64,000 nt of DNA from Ornithodoros turicata. Its lineage: Eukaryota; Arthropoda; Arachnida; Ixodida; Argasidae. Below are positions 11,101 through 20,694 of the stretch, one piece after another. The notes beneath the pieces are model-generated. The model saw nothing but the letters and a program-made list of their open reading frames with translations, was not told where the DNA came from and ran no database searches. The stretch is from assembly GCF_037126465.1 (NCBI RefSeq), contig NC_088204.1, positions 64,603,807-64,667,806 on the forward strand. Direction: 5' to 3'. The number at the start of each line of letters is the position of its first letter. Position 1 is the stretch's first letter. Position numbers and translations under genes: made by a program.

Positions 11101-11293
11101 ATCAGTGGTAGCAGTAATACAGACAGTTTTGTTACACGTGCTTGTCTGTTTCTATTTCTGATTCTCAGTATACTATATGCAAATAATTAGTTTAGGCTGC
11201 TAACAGCTGGGACACCTTTGCAGTAGAAAGAAACCTGTGATATCTTGTTGTATTGTTGACTGGTTTGATGAGTCGCTAACATTAATGAGTACA
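8161..11293. other. 3.1 kb without recognisable gene or transposon
   Basis: Short frames exist on both strands (for example 10940-11161 plus, 73 codons with hydrophobic stretches; 8180-8503 minus), but none shows a domain, codon consistency or splice context. Homopolymer runs occur at 9455-9475 and 9585-9598. Old, unrecognised repeats are likely. Confidence 0.5.
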
Positions 11294-11301
11294 TCCCAAG
11301 C

Positions 11302-11533
11302 CAGTGGCGTATCTAGAGCTACCTGCGCCCATGGCAACATGGTTAACATGATGTCCTTAGGGATGCGTTTTCGTGTTGTCCGCACTAGGTTTCACACTAT
11401 AACCTCTCTAATGGCCAGGTGCCAGGTTGAGTACCCGACCTGGCACATTCACATCCGACCACATAATAGCGCCCCTGTTCAACTGGCGCCCATGGCACCT
11501 GTCCACACCTGCCACACCCTAGATACGCCACTG
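11302..11533. mobile_element. Small hAT-type MITE with perfect 8-bp TSD
   Basis: A 232-bp element with termini CAGTGGCGTATCTAGAG and CTAGATACGCCACTG (near-perfect 15-bp inverted repeats). The flanking octamer TCCCAAGC is duplicated at 11294-11301 and 11534-11541. CAGTGGCGTA termini and 8-bp duplications are typical of hAT MITEs. It has no coding capacity. Confidence 0.92.
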
Positions 11534-11541
11534 TCCCAAGC

Positions 11542-11924
11542 AGCCTTAGTACCGGAATAACGAGCAGACCGTGTTGGTTGAATGTTGCACATTCATGTAT
11601 GCATGTCAGGATCCCTTCGTGGTGTTTTATGATGCTCGACTATTGAACATTATGCTGTTTCACGCATTCGATACCGTGAGGTACTTGGCTCCTCAGCGTC
11701 CTCACGAGGCTCTGAAAGCTGTGCATAATTTTGAACGCTTAGAGAAAAACAAACAGGACAGCAAACACCGTGTTCGTGCTGTGGTACCGCGCTTGCACTA
11801 TCCTGCTTTCGCTGTCTCTCTCACACACACACGTCGACAGCTATGCACAGCTTTTAGTCCATTGTGAGGTTCCTAACGGACCAAGTACATCACGGGATTT
11901 AACGCATGAGACATCATAATGTTC
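11542..11924. other. No recognisable feature
   Basis: A 98-codon frame (11571-11867 plus) has no known domain. There is a short CACACA run near 11822. Confidence 0.4.
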
Positions 11925-12120
11925 AACAGTGGAGCATCACAGAACACCAGGGATCCTGGTGTGCAACACCAGAGCGCACACATCAGAGGTCCTGGTGTGG
12001 AACATCAGAGAGCAGGCACTAGGAACACCAGGGAATTCTGATGCTAACATCAGAGAAGAAAGCACCAGGAATGTCCCAAATCACAGCCACCAAAAACACC
12101 AGAATGATTCTAGTGCTTTT
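11925..12120. repeat. CACCAG palindromic repeat cluster, locus 2
   Basis: Repeated GAACACCAG, CTGGTGT and CATCAGAG words form a degenerate tandem array related to 7885-8160. It ends with CACCAGAATGATTCTAGTG. Confidence 0.75.
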
Positions 12121-12159
12121 TTCAATAGGGAGGTACCAACGGCTGTGCAACCGGGCGGC

Positions 12160-12215
12160 ATCTGGGGACATTTTCGGGGACGTTTTGTCCGGGGACATTT
12201 TGTCCGGATCCCCTG
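12160..12215. repeat. TCCCCGGA tandem repeat, locus 2
   Basis: Contains GGGGACATTTT, GGGGACGTTTTGTCC and GGGGACATTTTGTCC, i.e. the reverse complement of the array at 6650-6735. It lies 40 bases from the CACCAG cluster, so both repeat families occur near each other at two places in the window. Confidence 0.8.
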
Positions 12216-13180
12216 CGCCGCCATCTTGAAAACGCGCTTCGTTCTTGTTGCTACGTCAAGATCGTACCGATACTTCCAGGTCTCTTCCTCAAAATTTACA
12301 TTGTCAAGCATGTTCTGCATTTTATAATTATTGTGAAGCATTTCTGCTGGAATCCTCAATCGTTGGAACGACAAACGCGACACCATAGCAGAGAAAGAAC
12401 GGCAGAAGTGAGACACATGTTTACCTACCGACAACCAACACACGGTTACACACAAGTCGTATTTACTTTCGTCGATTCGATGGTTTGCGCAAATTCCCAG
12501 CTCATCGTTGACATCTCAGACACCAAACAGCTATTGGTGACACGGAATTTACTCACGCGGTAGCACCAAACACATACACACGCACAAATGACAAAAGATC
12601 CCAGCGCGGTATCGCGAGGCCCGCCATTGCCACCTCACCCCTCCGAGCGCTCCGATTGGCTGGATGAAAATTGTTCGCGTGTCTGCTCTCCTAAGCTGCA
12701 GCACGGAGCGGTTCTCGAAAAGCGCCTGGAAACGCTCCGCGGCTCGCGTTTCGCGGCGCCGCGAACGCGAAACGCGTTCAAAAAACGCATGTGTGAATCA
12801 AGCTTAACGGCGTTACGTAAAACACTGGCTAAACTTCCCCTTCCTCTGTGACCTCCTTACTCCATTAACTGGCCTTTGTGAGCCTCCTGTCTACTTCGTT
12901 CCTTCAAACTCACCTTCTAGGTAACTTATCTATGGTGAGACCTTTCATCACATTGAGACACCTCCTAATTCCTTCGTCTACTTCTAGGTACTGATTGAAA
13001 CACAATTAAGTACCTTTTGAACCTCTTGATTCCCGCAGTCGGAGGCCTGAAATGTTTTATTTCCTTCTGGGTTGCAGTCAGGAGAATACGTGTCAGAGCC
13101 GACGAGCTCCCCCAACTGCTCATGACAAATGAGAGACCCTACACTGGCTGACCCTAACAAAGAGACACAAAGTACAGCTG
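12216..13180. other. No recognisable gene; one GC-rich palindrome
   Basis: At about 12745-12778, GCGTTTCGCGGC is followed by GCCGCGAACGCGAAACGC, an imperfect hairpin. A minus-strand frame at 12984-13307 continues into repeat alpha and shows no known domain. Confidence 0.4.
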
Positions 13181-13721
13181 GTGCCCCAACCAGGAATAAG
13201 CACCAAGGAAGAGTACATAAAAAAACTGAGCGGCGGAAAATCGAAAGGACGTAATGCACACACGAACGAATACCACGTTTCAAGGGAGCGTGATAGGACA
13301 CAACCACAAGCAGGGAAGAAAACGCCTTGGAAAGGACATTGTAAAAGAGTAGAGCTCATGGAAGGGAACAAAGAGGAGGAGGGGCACTTGAGGGAGCCAG
13401 TGTACAGTGAAACAAAAGAACGGAGGGGGGAATTATCATTTTTCAAACATGCAACGTGGAAGATCTAAAGTACAGTAGGGAGAGCTATACGAAAGCTTGG
13501 CTTGGCTTAAAACGCATCCGTGTAGGGCACACTATGTATGGGAGGAGTTGTAGTGCTGGTACAAAATGACCTCGAAAGGACACAGCAGGAAAAACATTCA
13601 GTTAAAGTCTGTCACGTGATCGAAACACCAAAGTGGAGCATAGGTCATAGGAAGTTGTCATTTTAAAAGCACATCTAGCAGTTGCGGTGCTGACGACAAG
13701 ATGGGACGCAAGCGAAAGCTG

Positions 13722-13877
13722 TGTTGAGGACGATGGTCTTCCTCTACATGAGCCCCGACCGGCGATGATGGTATGCCACGGAGAGGCGATGACGGTGGCC
13801 TATCGCCATGGCCGCGCCGGTGGAACTGAGAAGCGGGTGCTCCATGCGCGTGGCCATCGTTGTCGTCGTCCGCTACA
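13722..13877 (-). repeat. TRIM 3' LTR
   Basis: Direct repeat partner of 14499-14681. The block GAGGACGATGGTCTTCCTCT near one edge is shared without change. Confidence 0.88.
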
Positions 13878-14453
13878 GGGGTCCCCCGGCCGTCAGGTGC
13901 GTTGCGGACGCATCGCAAGAGCTGGAGTCCAGGTAACGCGTCTGGGAAAAGCTACAGTTGGGGGCGACCGTGGTAGACGTGCAGACGTGGTGACGTGTGG
14001 TCGAACAGGGGCACGGCACACGTTGGCGGCATTTCACAGAGGATGAAGACGGGAACAGCGATCCGTGTCTAGGTAGTCATCCTTGTGCTAGGTGAGGACG
14101 GGAACAGCGATCCGTCAGGTAGAGACGAGCGAGAGAGAGTGAGGCGCTCGGTGTCGTGGTCCTGGGGTGCCGCGACCGGCACGGGAGCCGAAGCTCGAGA
14201 GTCCCAGGTGGAGTGAGTGAGGGGCCGAGACGGGCTGAAGCGTGCCAAGGCGTCGGCTGCCGCGACTGCCGCAACCGGCAGATGAGCGCAAGGCTCGAGT
14301 GTCGCGGCCGGCACTGAGAAGCGTGAGAAGAGGAGCGAAGAGTACCGAGATGCGGTAGGAGTGAAGGCGGGCCGTGTGTGCCGGAGGCAGTGCTGCTCGA
14401 TGGTGTCGTCACAAATTTGGGATGGTGAAGGGCCGAATTGCTCCGGACGTGAT

Positions 14454-14498
14454 GTTCTTCGTCCGGGTCACCAAATGTTCTTCGTTCGGGTCACCAAA
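14454..14498 (-). promoter_or_regulatory. Duplicated primer-binding-site region of the TRIM
   Basis: Read on the minus strand, ACATTTGGTGACCCGAACGA is followed immediately by a second near-identical copy, ACATTTGGTGACCCGGACGA. The unit is 23-24 bp. Only the copy touching the LTR is in the position needed for tRNA priming. I cannot name the tRNA without a tRNA set. Confidence 0.7.
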
Positions 14499-14681
14499 TG
14501 TAGAGGACGATGGTCTTCCTCTACATGAGCCCCGACCGGCGATGATGGTATGGCACGGAGAGGCGATGACGGTGGCCTATCTCCATGGCCGCGCCGGTGG
14601 AACTTCTTCTTCTTCTTCTACCAATGGAACTGAGAAGCGGGTGCTCCATGCGCGTGGCCATCGTTGTCGTCGTCCGCAACA
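14499..14681 (-). repeat. TRIM 5' LTR
   Basis: Direct repeat partner of 13722-13877. It contains an extra block of TTCTTCTTCTTCT at about 14603-14617, a microsatellite-type expansion. Confidence 0.88.
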
Positions 14682-15449
14682 AGCTGCCCTCCGACTACTT
14701 CAAGGAATACCCCAAGTTCGAGGTGTCCACTTTGGCGAATCCTTTTAGTACCGCGTTCAGGTCGTCAACCCTGACGTAAAGGACGAGATCCCTCGCTCAT
14801 TTGGGTGTTATGAACATATATTTTCAAGAGTGTCCCGACGGATGCGGGATTCGGGAGCACACTTCGCCAAAGAATTCAGTGACTACATGTGCTACACCGC
14901 GACAACACCTGTACAGCCATTAGCGCTTTGGCGATGCCCATTGGACGCATTGTGCAGTCTAGCTTTCCCTATTTTTAGTGTAAACGTCATTTTCGGTGTC
15001 GTGAGTTGGTCAGCGGTTTCAGATCGCATTCTGGAAAAGTATGCTACGATCCATTACAATAAGCTCAGTGGTACCAAACATGTGCCTCGCACGAAATGTG
15101 TTGTCAGTCTTGCGTCTTTAATTTTGAAGTGATAACTGTGTTGTTGCTGCGGTCAATTCATTTTCTTAGTGTATCACTAATTCGCATACGTCGTCGAATG
15201 ATAAACTCCGAAAAACGGAGTTTTTCACACTCTGAAAAACATCCACCGGTAACGACCTGAAATAAACACTGAAAACCCAGAACCCTAGAAACAAAAGTGC
15301 CTGACGAGACATCAGTTGAAATTATCCAACGGGAACTTATATGGAGTGAAAAATGTGATGCTAGAATGCAAAACACAGTGAGCTTCATATACCTCTACCA
15401 TGTATTAGCATCACATGCTTCTATATGGGCAGTATAGGTCGACGAATTC

Positions 15450-15835
15450 ATTCATGATGGCCTTCACCGACTTCATTCATCATCACCTCATAGAAAATGA
15501 TGTGATGTTGAATGAAGGGCATGATGTGATGTGAAGTTGAAGTTGAATGAAGGGCTATGATGTGATGTGAAGTTGAAGTTGAATGAAGGGCTATAATGGG
15601 ATTTGAAGTTGAAGTCCGCGTGATGGGTTTTGAAGTACAAGTCCGCGTTATGGGTTTTGAAGTTGAAATCCGCGTGATGGGTTTTGAAGTTGAAGTCAGC
15701 GTGTGTGGGTTTGGGAGTCGAAGTCCGTGTATTGGGTTTGGAAGTCAGCGCAATGGTTTTGAAGGGGAAGTCAGCGTGATGGGTTTTGAAGATGACGGAT
15801 ATGTTTCGGAGTCCTCATAATAGGTTTTGAAGCCA
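15450..15835. repeat. Minisatellite, GATGGGTTTTGAAGTTGAAG-type unit (forward)
   Basis: Tandem units of about 30 bp built from GAAGTTGAAGT, CCGCGTGATGGG and TTTTGAAG. The left part (15470-15600) has a longer variant with AATGAAGGGCTATGATGTGA. The array gives a repetitive translation (MGFEVEV...) that is not a gene. Confidence 0.9.
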
Positions 15836-17928
15836 ATAATGTTTAGTCGATGGCTGACGTTCACGTGTCGTGACTGTTACTTGTGCGAACGCGTGCGGAG
15901 TGAATGGCAAATGTGTACTGGAGTGCACCGAGCGAACATAAACGCTTCGCGTTTCGTGTCTGGTGTGGGCGTATGCGCCTGACACAGCAGATGCCTGCGG
16001 ACTCCCCCACTACCCCCCCTCGTCGTTGTGTATCGGCGGACGAAGAGAGGGAAAGTGTTTGGAACGCGTTGCTCTTTCGCGTAATGGGGCGCGGGGGGCA
16101 ATGTCATGTAGCCGGAGGCAACTGTATGTTGCAAGTGTAAGCGGTAGATTAGACCGAGAGGCGATTTGGCGTTCTGCGGTCGCGCGGTCTGCACGTTGCG
16201 GGTGTTCTGTTTGACTTATTTGCTCGCCTACAGCTATGGTGTGCGTATATATGTATATTGGATGGGTTTGGATTTCAGCCTTCGCCTTCGGTCGCGCATG
16301 CGCGTGTTACTAGAGGACAGTAGATTGCTGTCGTGCTGACGACGTGTGTTTTACTAGACTTATTTTGTGTTTTCTGAGATTTTTTTTCTTTGTGTGATTG
16401 GGATCCAAATAGGACAAGATCGGACTCGCACTGTTTTTGTGGACGTCTTTTATTTTAAATGTAATACACAGAGGTCCCCATAGGTCTTTTATATATCTGA
16501 GGTGCATAGGTCATGTTTTGGGGAATTATCTGTTGGGAGTAATCTATCCCCATGCGTGTAGCATCCATCGGACAGAAGTGTTCCATCATATAGGACGCAG
16601 CTGCTATTTCTTAGATATTCATCACCAATAAAGTACATTTCAGCAGAGATGGGGAGGTTAATTACCACCCAAAAGTTGCTAGTTACGAGTTACGTCATTT
16701 ACCTAAATATGTAATGAAGTTACAGCCTTCAAGTTCTGAAAATGAAATTAAGTGAGAAATGAAAGTTCTCGCTACTGTGCCGAAATGAAGTTGGGAGCGG
16801 AGGTCCGAATATACCTTGTCAATTGGGCACAAAGTGAGAATTGGAATTCCAAGTTCTGCGACTTCCCATTTTCCGCGCACATTTCATAGAACCTTGCCAA
16901 GTCACCTTATCACCTTCCCCGTTAAAAAATGCACTCCACGAACTTCAAACGCTCTGCTGCTACGTAACTCAGAAGCACGTCGGAATTGTGGTAGCATACA
17001 TCCAGTACATCGCGCTGCAACAAGGCGGAGCAGACAGGGTGCTGGCTCTGCGCACTTGCAAGGGGCGGGGTCACTGTCGTAGGATTTTTCAGCAGCAAAA
17101 TAAAAAGAAAGGAGCCCGCGTCGTGCGTTCTGTCTGTTTGGACGTGAAGCGGAACAGAAATTTCTAGCTTTGCTCATAATACTTTGGCGAAGTTACCTCA
17201 AAAAGTGACTAACACTACAGTCAAGTGATTATCAAGAGAAGTTGTTTCAAACATCAGATAAAAACAGGCAAGAGTGGGAATTGTTGTAAACTGTGTTGAC
17301 ACATATTCATTCACAGATTGTGAGTGAGGAAACTATTTGGAGGTCTTCCGGGCTCCTTGCACTCTTCACTTCAATTGGCGCCTCACATTCTCTATGTATT
17401 ACATGAGTCCAAATGTCTCGGTCGTTAAGAATTCACTTAGTGTTCGTCCGTTTATACCCTCCTCGGAGGAAAAAGAATACAATGGGTTACACTTTTCCGA
17501 GGGCGGATTCTCAGTTTTTGGTGTCAGTGATTTATCCAGACCCTCCTACATCCCTGTGACACCGCCCACCCCAAAGAAAAAAAGGTTTGGCAACTACCCC
17601 TGCAAAAAAGGGGGCTTGCTATTTCAGCTGTAATGACATGTCGGTAATTATACCTGTAAAGCTGTTATCACGTAGCTGTAATAATGACCACGCCCCCTGC
17701 TTGGAATTCCGGATAAACCACTGTAGTGGTGTATTGCATGAAAGAATGAGAGTAAAAACATATGTCCAGCGAAGGTGATCACAGGTCGCTGAATTCTTCA
17801 TGACGGCTATTTCCGGTGTCAATATGCATCATGTCGCAAGAACCCATTTAATACTGAGTGACAGGTCACGATGTATTGCGATGTCGAAGCGAATACCCCT
17901 GCGTCACGAGTGAAAAATGGCACGGCGG
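15836..17928. other. 2.1 kb without recognisable feature
   Basis: Short frames with no domains. 16640-16740 has AGTTACGAGTTACGT-like words resembling the AACT-rich part of repeat beta, but too degenerate to align by eye. Confidence 0.45.
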
Positions 17929-18055
17929 AAAAGTCAGTCGTACGAAGCCACATGAACGTGCAATGTACCGGCAGACACGGCGGTCGTACGAAGTCACATG
18001 AACGTGCAATGTGCCGGCAGGCAAGGATGTCGTACGAAGCCGCATGAACCTGCAA
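17929..18055. repeat. Three tandem ~50-bp units
   Basis: GTCGTACGAAGCCACATGAA followed by CGTGCAATGT recurs three times with period about 50, each time followed by a CCGGCAG-like spacer. The third unit opens the 379-bp duplication that follows. Confidence 0.85.
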
Positions 18056-18765
18056 TGTGCTATGCGCTCACTTAGCTGTCAACAACGGGCGCAACATTCT
18101 GCACCAACGCTACCGCGTAAGCAACATACCTCCTACCGCCGTTCACATGCGACAGCGGAGGTCAAACGTTGCATCCCTCCCTTTCTTCCTTTCTTAGTGC
18201 ACCCTGCTTCCAAGCCCAACCGAGAGCAAGGCGACCGCACCTTCCAAACAGCATACCCCTCCTCCGCTTACGCTTTCGCCGCCATTACCGGGGAATCCAC
18301 GCTAACAGGGGCGAGGACGACGCCAACGTCGTAATCCTCCAGCAGCGGGCAGCCGGGCACACCAACGTAGGCCTTCGTTGGTATTCAACTTCAAAACCCA
18401 ATCAGCAGTCTCCTGAAGCCACATGAACGCGCAATGTGCTATGCGCTCACTTATCTGTCAACAACGAGCGCAACATTGTGCAACAACCCTGTACCGCGCA
18501 AGCAACACACCTTCCGCCGTTCACATGCGACAGCGGAGGTCAAACGTGGCATCCCTCCCTTTCTTCCTTCATTGATACGCCCTGCTTCCAAGTCCAACCG
18601 AGTGCAGACTGACCGCACCCTCCAGACAGAATACCCCCCTTCGCTTACGCTTTTGCCGCCACTACCAGGAAACCCACGCAAACACAGGCGAGCAGGACGC
18701 TAGCGTCGTAATCCTGCAGCCGGGCACACCCAACGTAGGCATTTGTTGGAGTTCACCTTCAAAAC
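18043..18765. repeat. Tandem duplication, ~379-bp unit
   Basis: The segment starting at 18043 (CATGAACCTGCAATGTGCTA) is repeated from 18422 (CATGAACGCGCAATGTGCTA) and aligns to about 18765 with roughly one change in ten bases. Both copies end in a CAACGTAGGC block followed by TTCAACTTCAAAACCC-type minisatellite sequence, so the unit boundary is the start of minisatellite. Confidence 0.88.
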
Positions 18766-19250
18766 CACATCACCGACTTCAGAACCCATCATAAGAATTC
18801 ACCTTCCAAACCCCATCACACCAACTTCAAAATCCATCACCGACTTCAGAACCCATCATAGGAATTCAACTTCAAAGCCCCATCACAAATTTCAACTTCA
18901 AAATCCATCACCGACTTCAGGACCCATCATAGGAATTCAACTTCAAAACCGCGATGGGATCTGAAGTTGAATTCTGGTGATGGGCTCTGAAGTCGGTGAT
19001 GGTTTCTGAAGTTGGAAGTCAATGATGGGTTCTGAAGTTGAATGATGGGTTATGATGTGATGGATTCTGAATTTGAAGTTGAATGAGGTGATGTGATGTG
19101 ATGGGTTCTGAATTCGAAGTTGAATGATGGGTTATGACGTGATGAATTCTGAAGTTGAAGTTCAGTGATGGGCCCGTGATGTGATGGTTTATGACGGTGA
19201 TGTGATATGATGGGCTTAGCATAAAAATGATCATGATGTGATGTTGAATG
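18750..19250. repeat. Minisatellite array with internal inversion
   Basis: 18750-18955 is built of TTCAACTTCAAAACCCATCA-like units, the reverse complement of the array at 15450-15835. At about 18955 the orientation flips, and 18956-19230 is GAAGTTGAAT/GATGGGTTCTGAA units in forward orientation. The array is therefore a large imperfect palindrome. Confidence 0.88.
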
Positions 19251-19500
19251 AACTTCTTAGGAAAATGCCGACCTATGCTCTACGCCGGTCATAACCGTAG
19301 ATGACGTCCTTGGCGGACCACATTTTGACCTGCGCCCAAAACCTGCCAGCAGGAAGACCACTATGACAAACCAACCAGTCATAAAAGGTTAGGGTGCTAG
19401 GTCTAACCCAGGATTTTTCGGAGGAGGGGCTTCAGCCATGGACAGAATGCTAGACACGCGGTCTAGGGTCAATTAAACACAATGTGAAGACAGGTATATA
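19251..19500. other. Unclassified spacer
   Basis: Contains GCCGACCTATGC at 19268-19279, which is inverted relative to GTATAGGTCGAC at 15432-15443 at the outer edge of the first minisatellite array. No gene. Confidence 0.35.
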
Positions 19501-20023
19501 CAGGGTGTCCCCGCTAAATGCGAACGTATTTTAATTTTTTTTAATTTTAATAATTTTTATTTATTTATTTGCTTCCGCAAGTTAAAGCTCATCTTCGACG
19601 CATGAGGCGGCACTGTGCTCCTTCTCCCTCTCCCGTTGCGGATGAAGGAAATACGCGTCTTCTGAGAACCGCAATGAACAAAGTAAAGAAAAAATGGCGT
19701 TCCTTCACGAATTTTTTGCGGGCGATCTATCGAACGGATTTTTGTTCTGAAAACGGCTACGATATCAGGTGTCCGAAAGGAACAGATGTTCTCATTGGGA
19801 CAACTTTGTAGCTTTTATAATTAAAAAGTTAATTAAAAAGTAAATCAATCAATCAATCAAAAAGTTAATTAATGAAAGTTAATTAAGACATTGCCTTTGG
19901 ATTTTGCTAATGCCCTGCTAGGGAGTGCCCTTCAGCATATGCTGTATTGCAATTGATTTCATCTTGGAAAAAGTGTTATATATATTTTTAAAAAATCTGT
20001 TCACACTTAGCGTGGACACCCTG
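19501..20023. mobile_element. Foldback DNA element FB-A, copy 1 (one arm mostly deleted)
   Basis: Begins CAGGGTGTCCCCGCTAA and ends TTAGCGTGGACACCCTG between TA dinucleotides. The right half closely matches the right arm of copy 3 (41345-42243), including GGGAGTGCCCTTCAGCATAT. The left arm is reduced to about 40 terminal bases plus A/T-rich filler. TA flanks and CAGGGTGT termini suggest Tc1/mariner-type mobilisation; there is no transposase. Confidence 0.8.
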
Positions 20024-20029
20024 TATATA

Positions 20030-20080
20030 TGTAACATGGGAAAACAGAACAATTTATTGTCGTCGTCGTCGCTCTCGTCA
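20030..20080 (-). repeat. 51-bp LTR, 3' copy
   Basis: Plus-strand TGTAAC...CTCTCGTCA, 51 bp, with four mismatches to 30155-30205. It is bounded on the internal side by CACTCCCCCCCTCC, which on the minus strand is a G-rich polypurine tract abutting TGACGAGAG. Very short LTRs are known for Mag-type elements. Confidence 0.82.
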
Positions 20081-20083
20081 CAC

Positions 20084-20580
20084 TCCCCCCCTCCGAGATT
20101 GGCGCGGAAGGGTGGATGGTAGAGACGGAGCTTCCTAATGTGGACAATATCCGTAGTGCGGCCAAGAGGTTGTATTGGGCGGTCTATTTCGTAGGTCACA
20201 GGTGAAATCTTCCTGGTAACAGTGTAGGGACCCTCCATGACAGCCGCTAGCTTGCGTGTGTTTGCCTGGAAAGGTGTTTCGTAGAGGACAAGGTCACCAG
20301 GATTGAGTTCCGTTGGAATAAACCGTTTGTCGCAGATTAACTTGTTCTTCTGGTGGTAAGCGAGTGAGTGATAAACGGCCTTTCGTCGTGCTTCGTCTAA
20401 GGATGGTAGGGAGTCAGAAAGAGGAGGCTGATACGGAAGAATCCCAAAGAGAAGAAAGCTAGTTGCGAACTGTGTAACCTCGTGGGGAGTTCGGTTGTAC
20501 TCGTCGATGACGTCCTTAAGCAGCTGAGGCCATGGTGCGCGAGGTGATTCGTTTATCTTGCATTTGAGTCGAGTGATTAT
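20084..20580 (-). pseudogene. Gypsy integrase C-terminal part with GPY-type domain
   Basis: Minus-strand frame from about 20580 down: it opens within the integrase (ITRLKCKINESPRAPW), passes ATSFLLFGILP and NPGDLVLYETPFQANTRKL, and ends with GPYTVTRKISPVTYEIDRP and VHIRKLRLYHPP. That C-terminal signature is the GPY/F module. It continues the integrase core at 23032-23280; the CR1-like LINE separates the two. The Asp/Glu-rich end (CDESDDDDN) runs into the LTR. Confidence 0.85.
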
Positions 20581-20694
20581 TTATTTATTATTTATTTTGG
20601 TACCTCCAGGGCATAAGCTTTACAGAGGGGAATGGGACAAGAAACTAAAGGGGAAGCGACAGCCACATACAAGGCAATTTCAATCATAACATAA

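Larger units (their letters stand above)
13722..14681 (-). mobile_element. TRIM (miniature non-autonomous LTR retrotransposon), complete, with 5-bp TSD
   Basis: A 960-bp element with two direct repeats: 13722-13877 (156 bp) and 14499-14681 (183 bp). On the plus strand each begins TGT and ends ACA, so TG..CA holds on both strands. The extra length of the second is a CTT-repeat expansion near 14603. The pentamer AGCTG is duplicated at 13717-13721 and 14682-14686. On the minus strand, the sequence next to the 14499 LTR is TTTGGTGACCCGAACG, a primer-binding-site-like stretch, which orients the element. The 621-bp interior encodes no Gag or Pol. It needs an autonomous partner; the gypsy remnant at 680-1216 uses the same kind of primer site. 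Confidence 0.9.
13701..14779 (+). pseudogene. Short basic reading frame in repeat alpha, split by the TRIM insertion
   Basis: ATG at 13701 opens seven codons (MGRKRKL) that end exactly at the TRIM boundary. After the right target duplication the same frame continues as PSDYFKEYPKFEVSTLA and stops at 14777-14779. Without the insertion the peptide would be about 38 residues. A basic start followed by an aromatic-rich stretch resembles the N-terminus of BED-finger transposases, but the zinc ligands are not present, so this is only a suggestion. Confidence 0.35.
13181..15435. repeat. Unclassified interspersed repeat alpha, copy 2
   Basis: Second copy of the repeat at 1-1930, in the same orientation. 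The blocks at 13181-13375, 13376-13582 and 14733-15435 align with copy 1. The middle differs: copy 2 has 13630-13721 and 14687-14732 where copy 1 has lost sequence and gained a gypsy remnant. It is interrupted by a TRIM element at 13722-14681. After 15435 the sequence turns into minisatellite. Confidence 0.75.
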
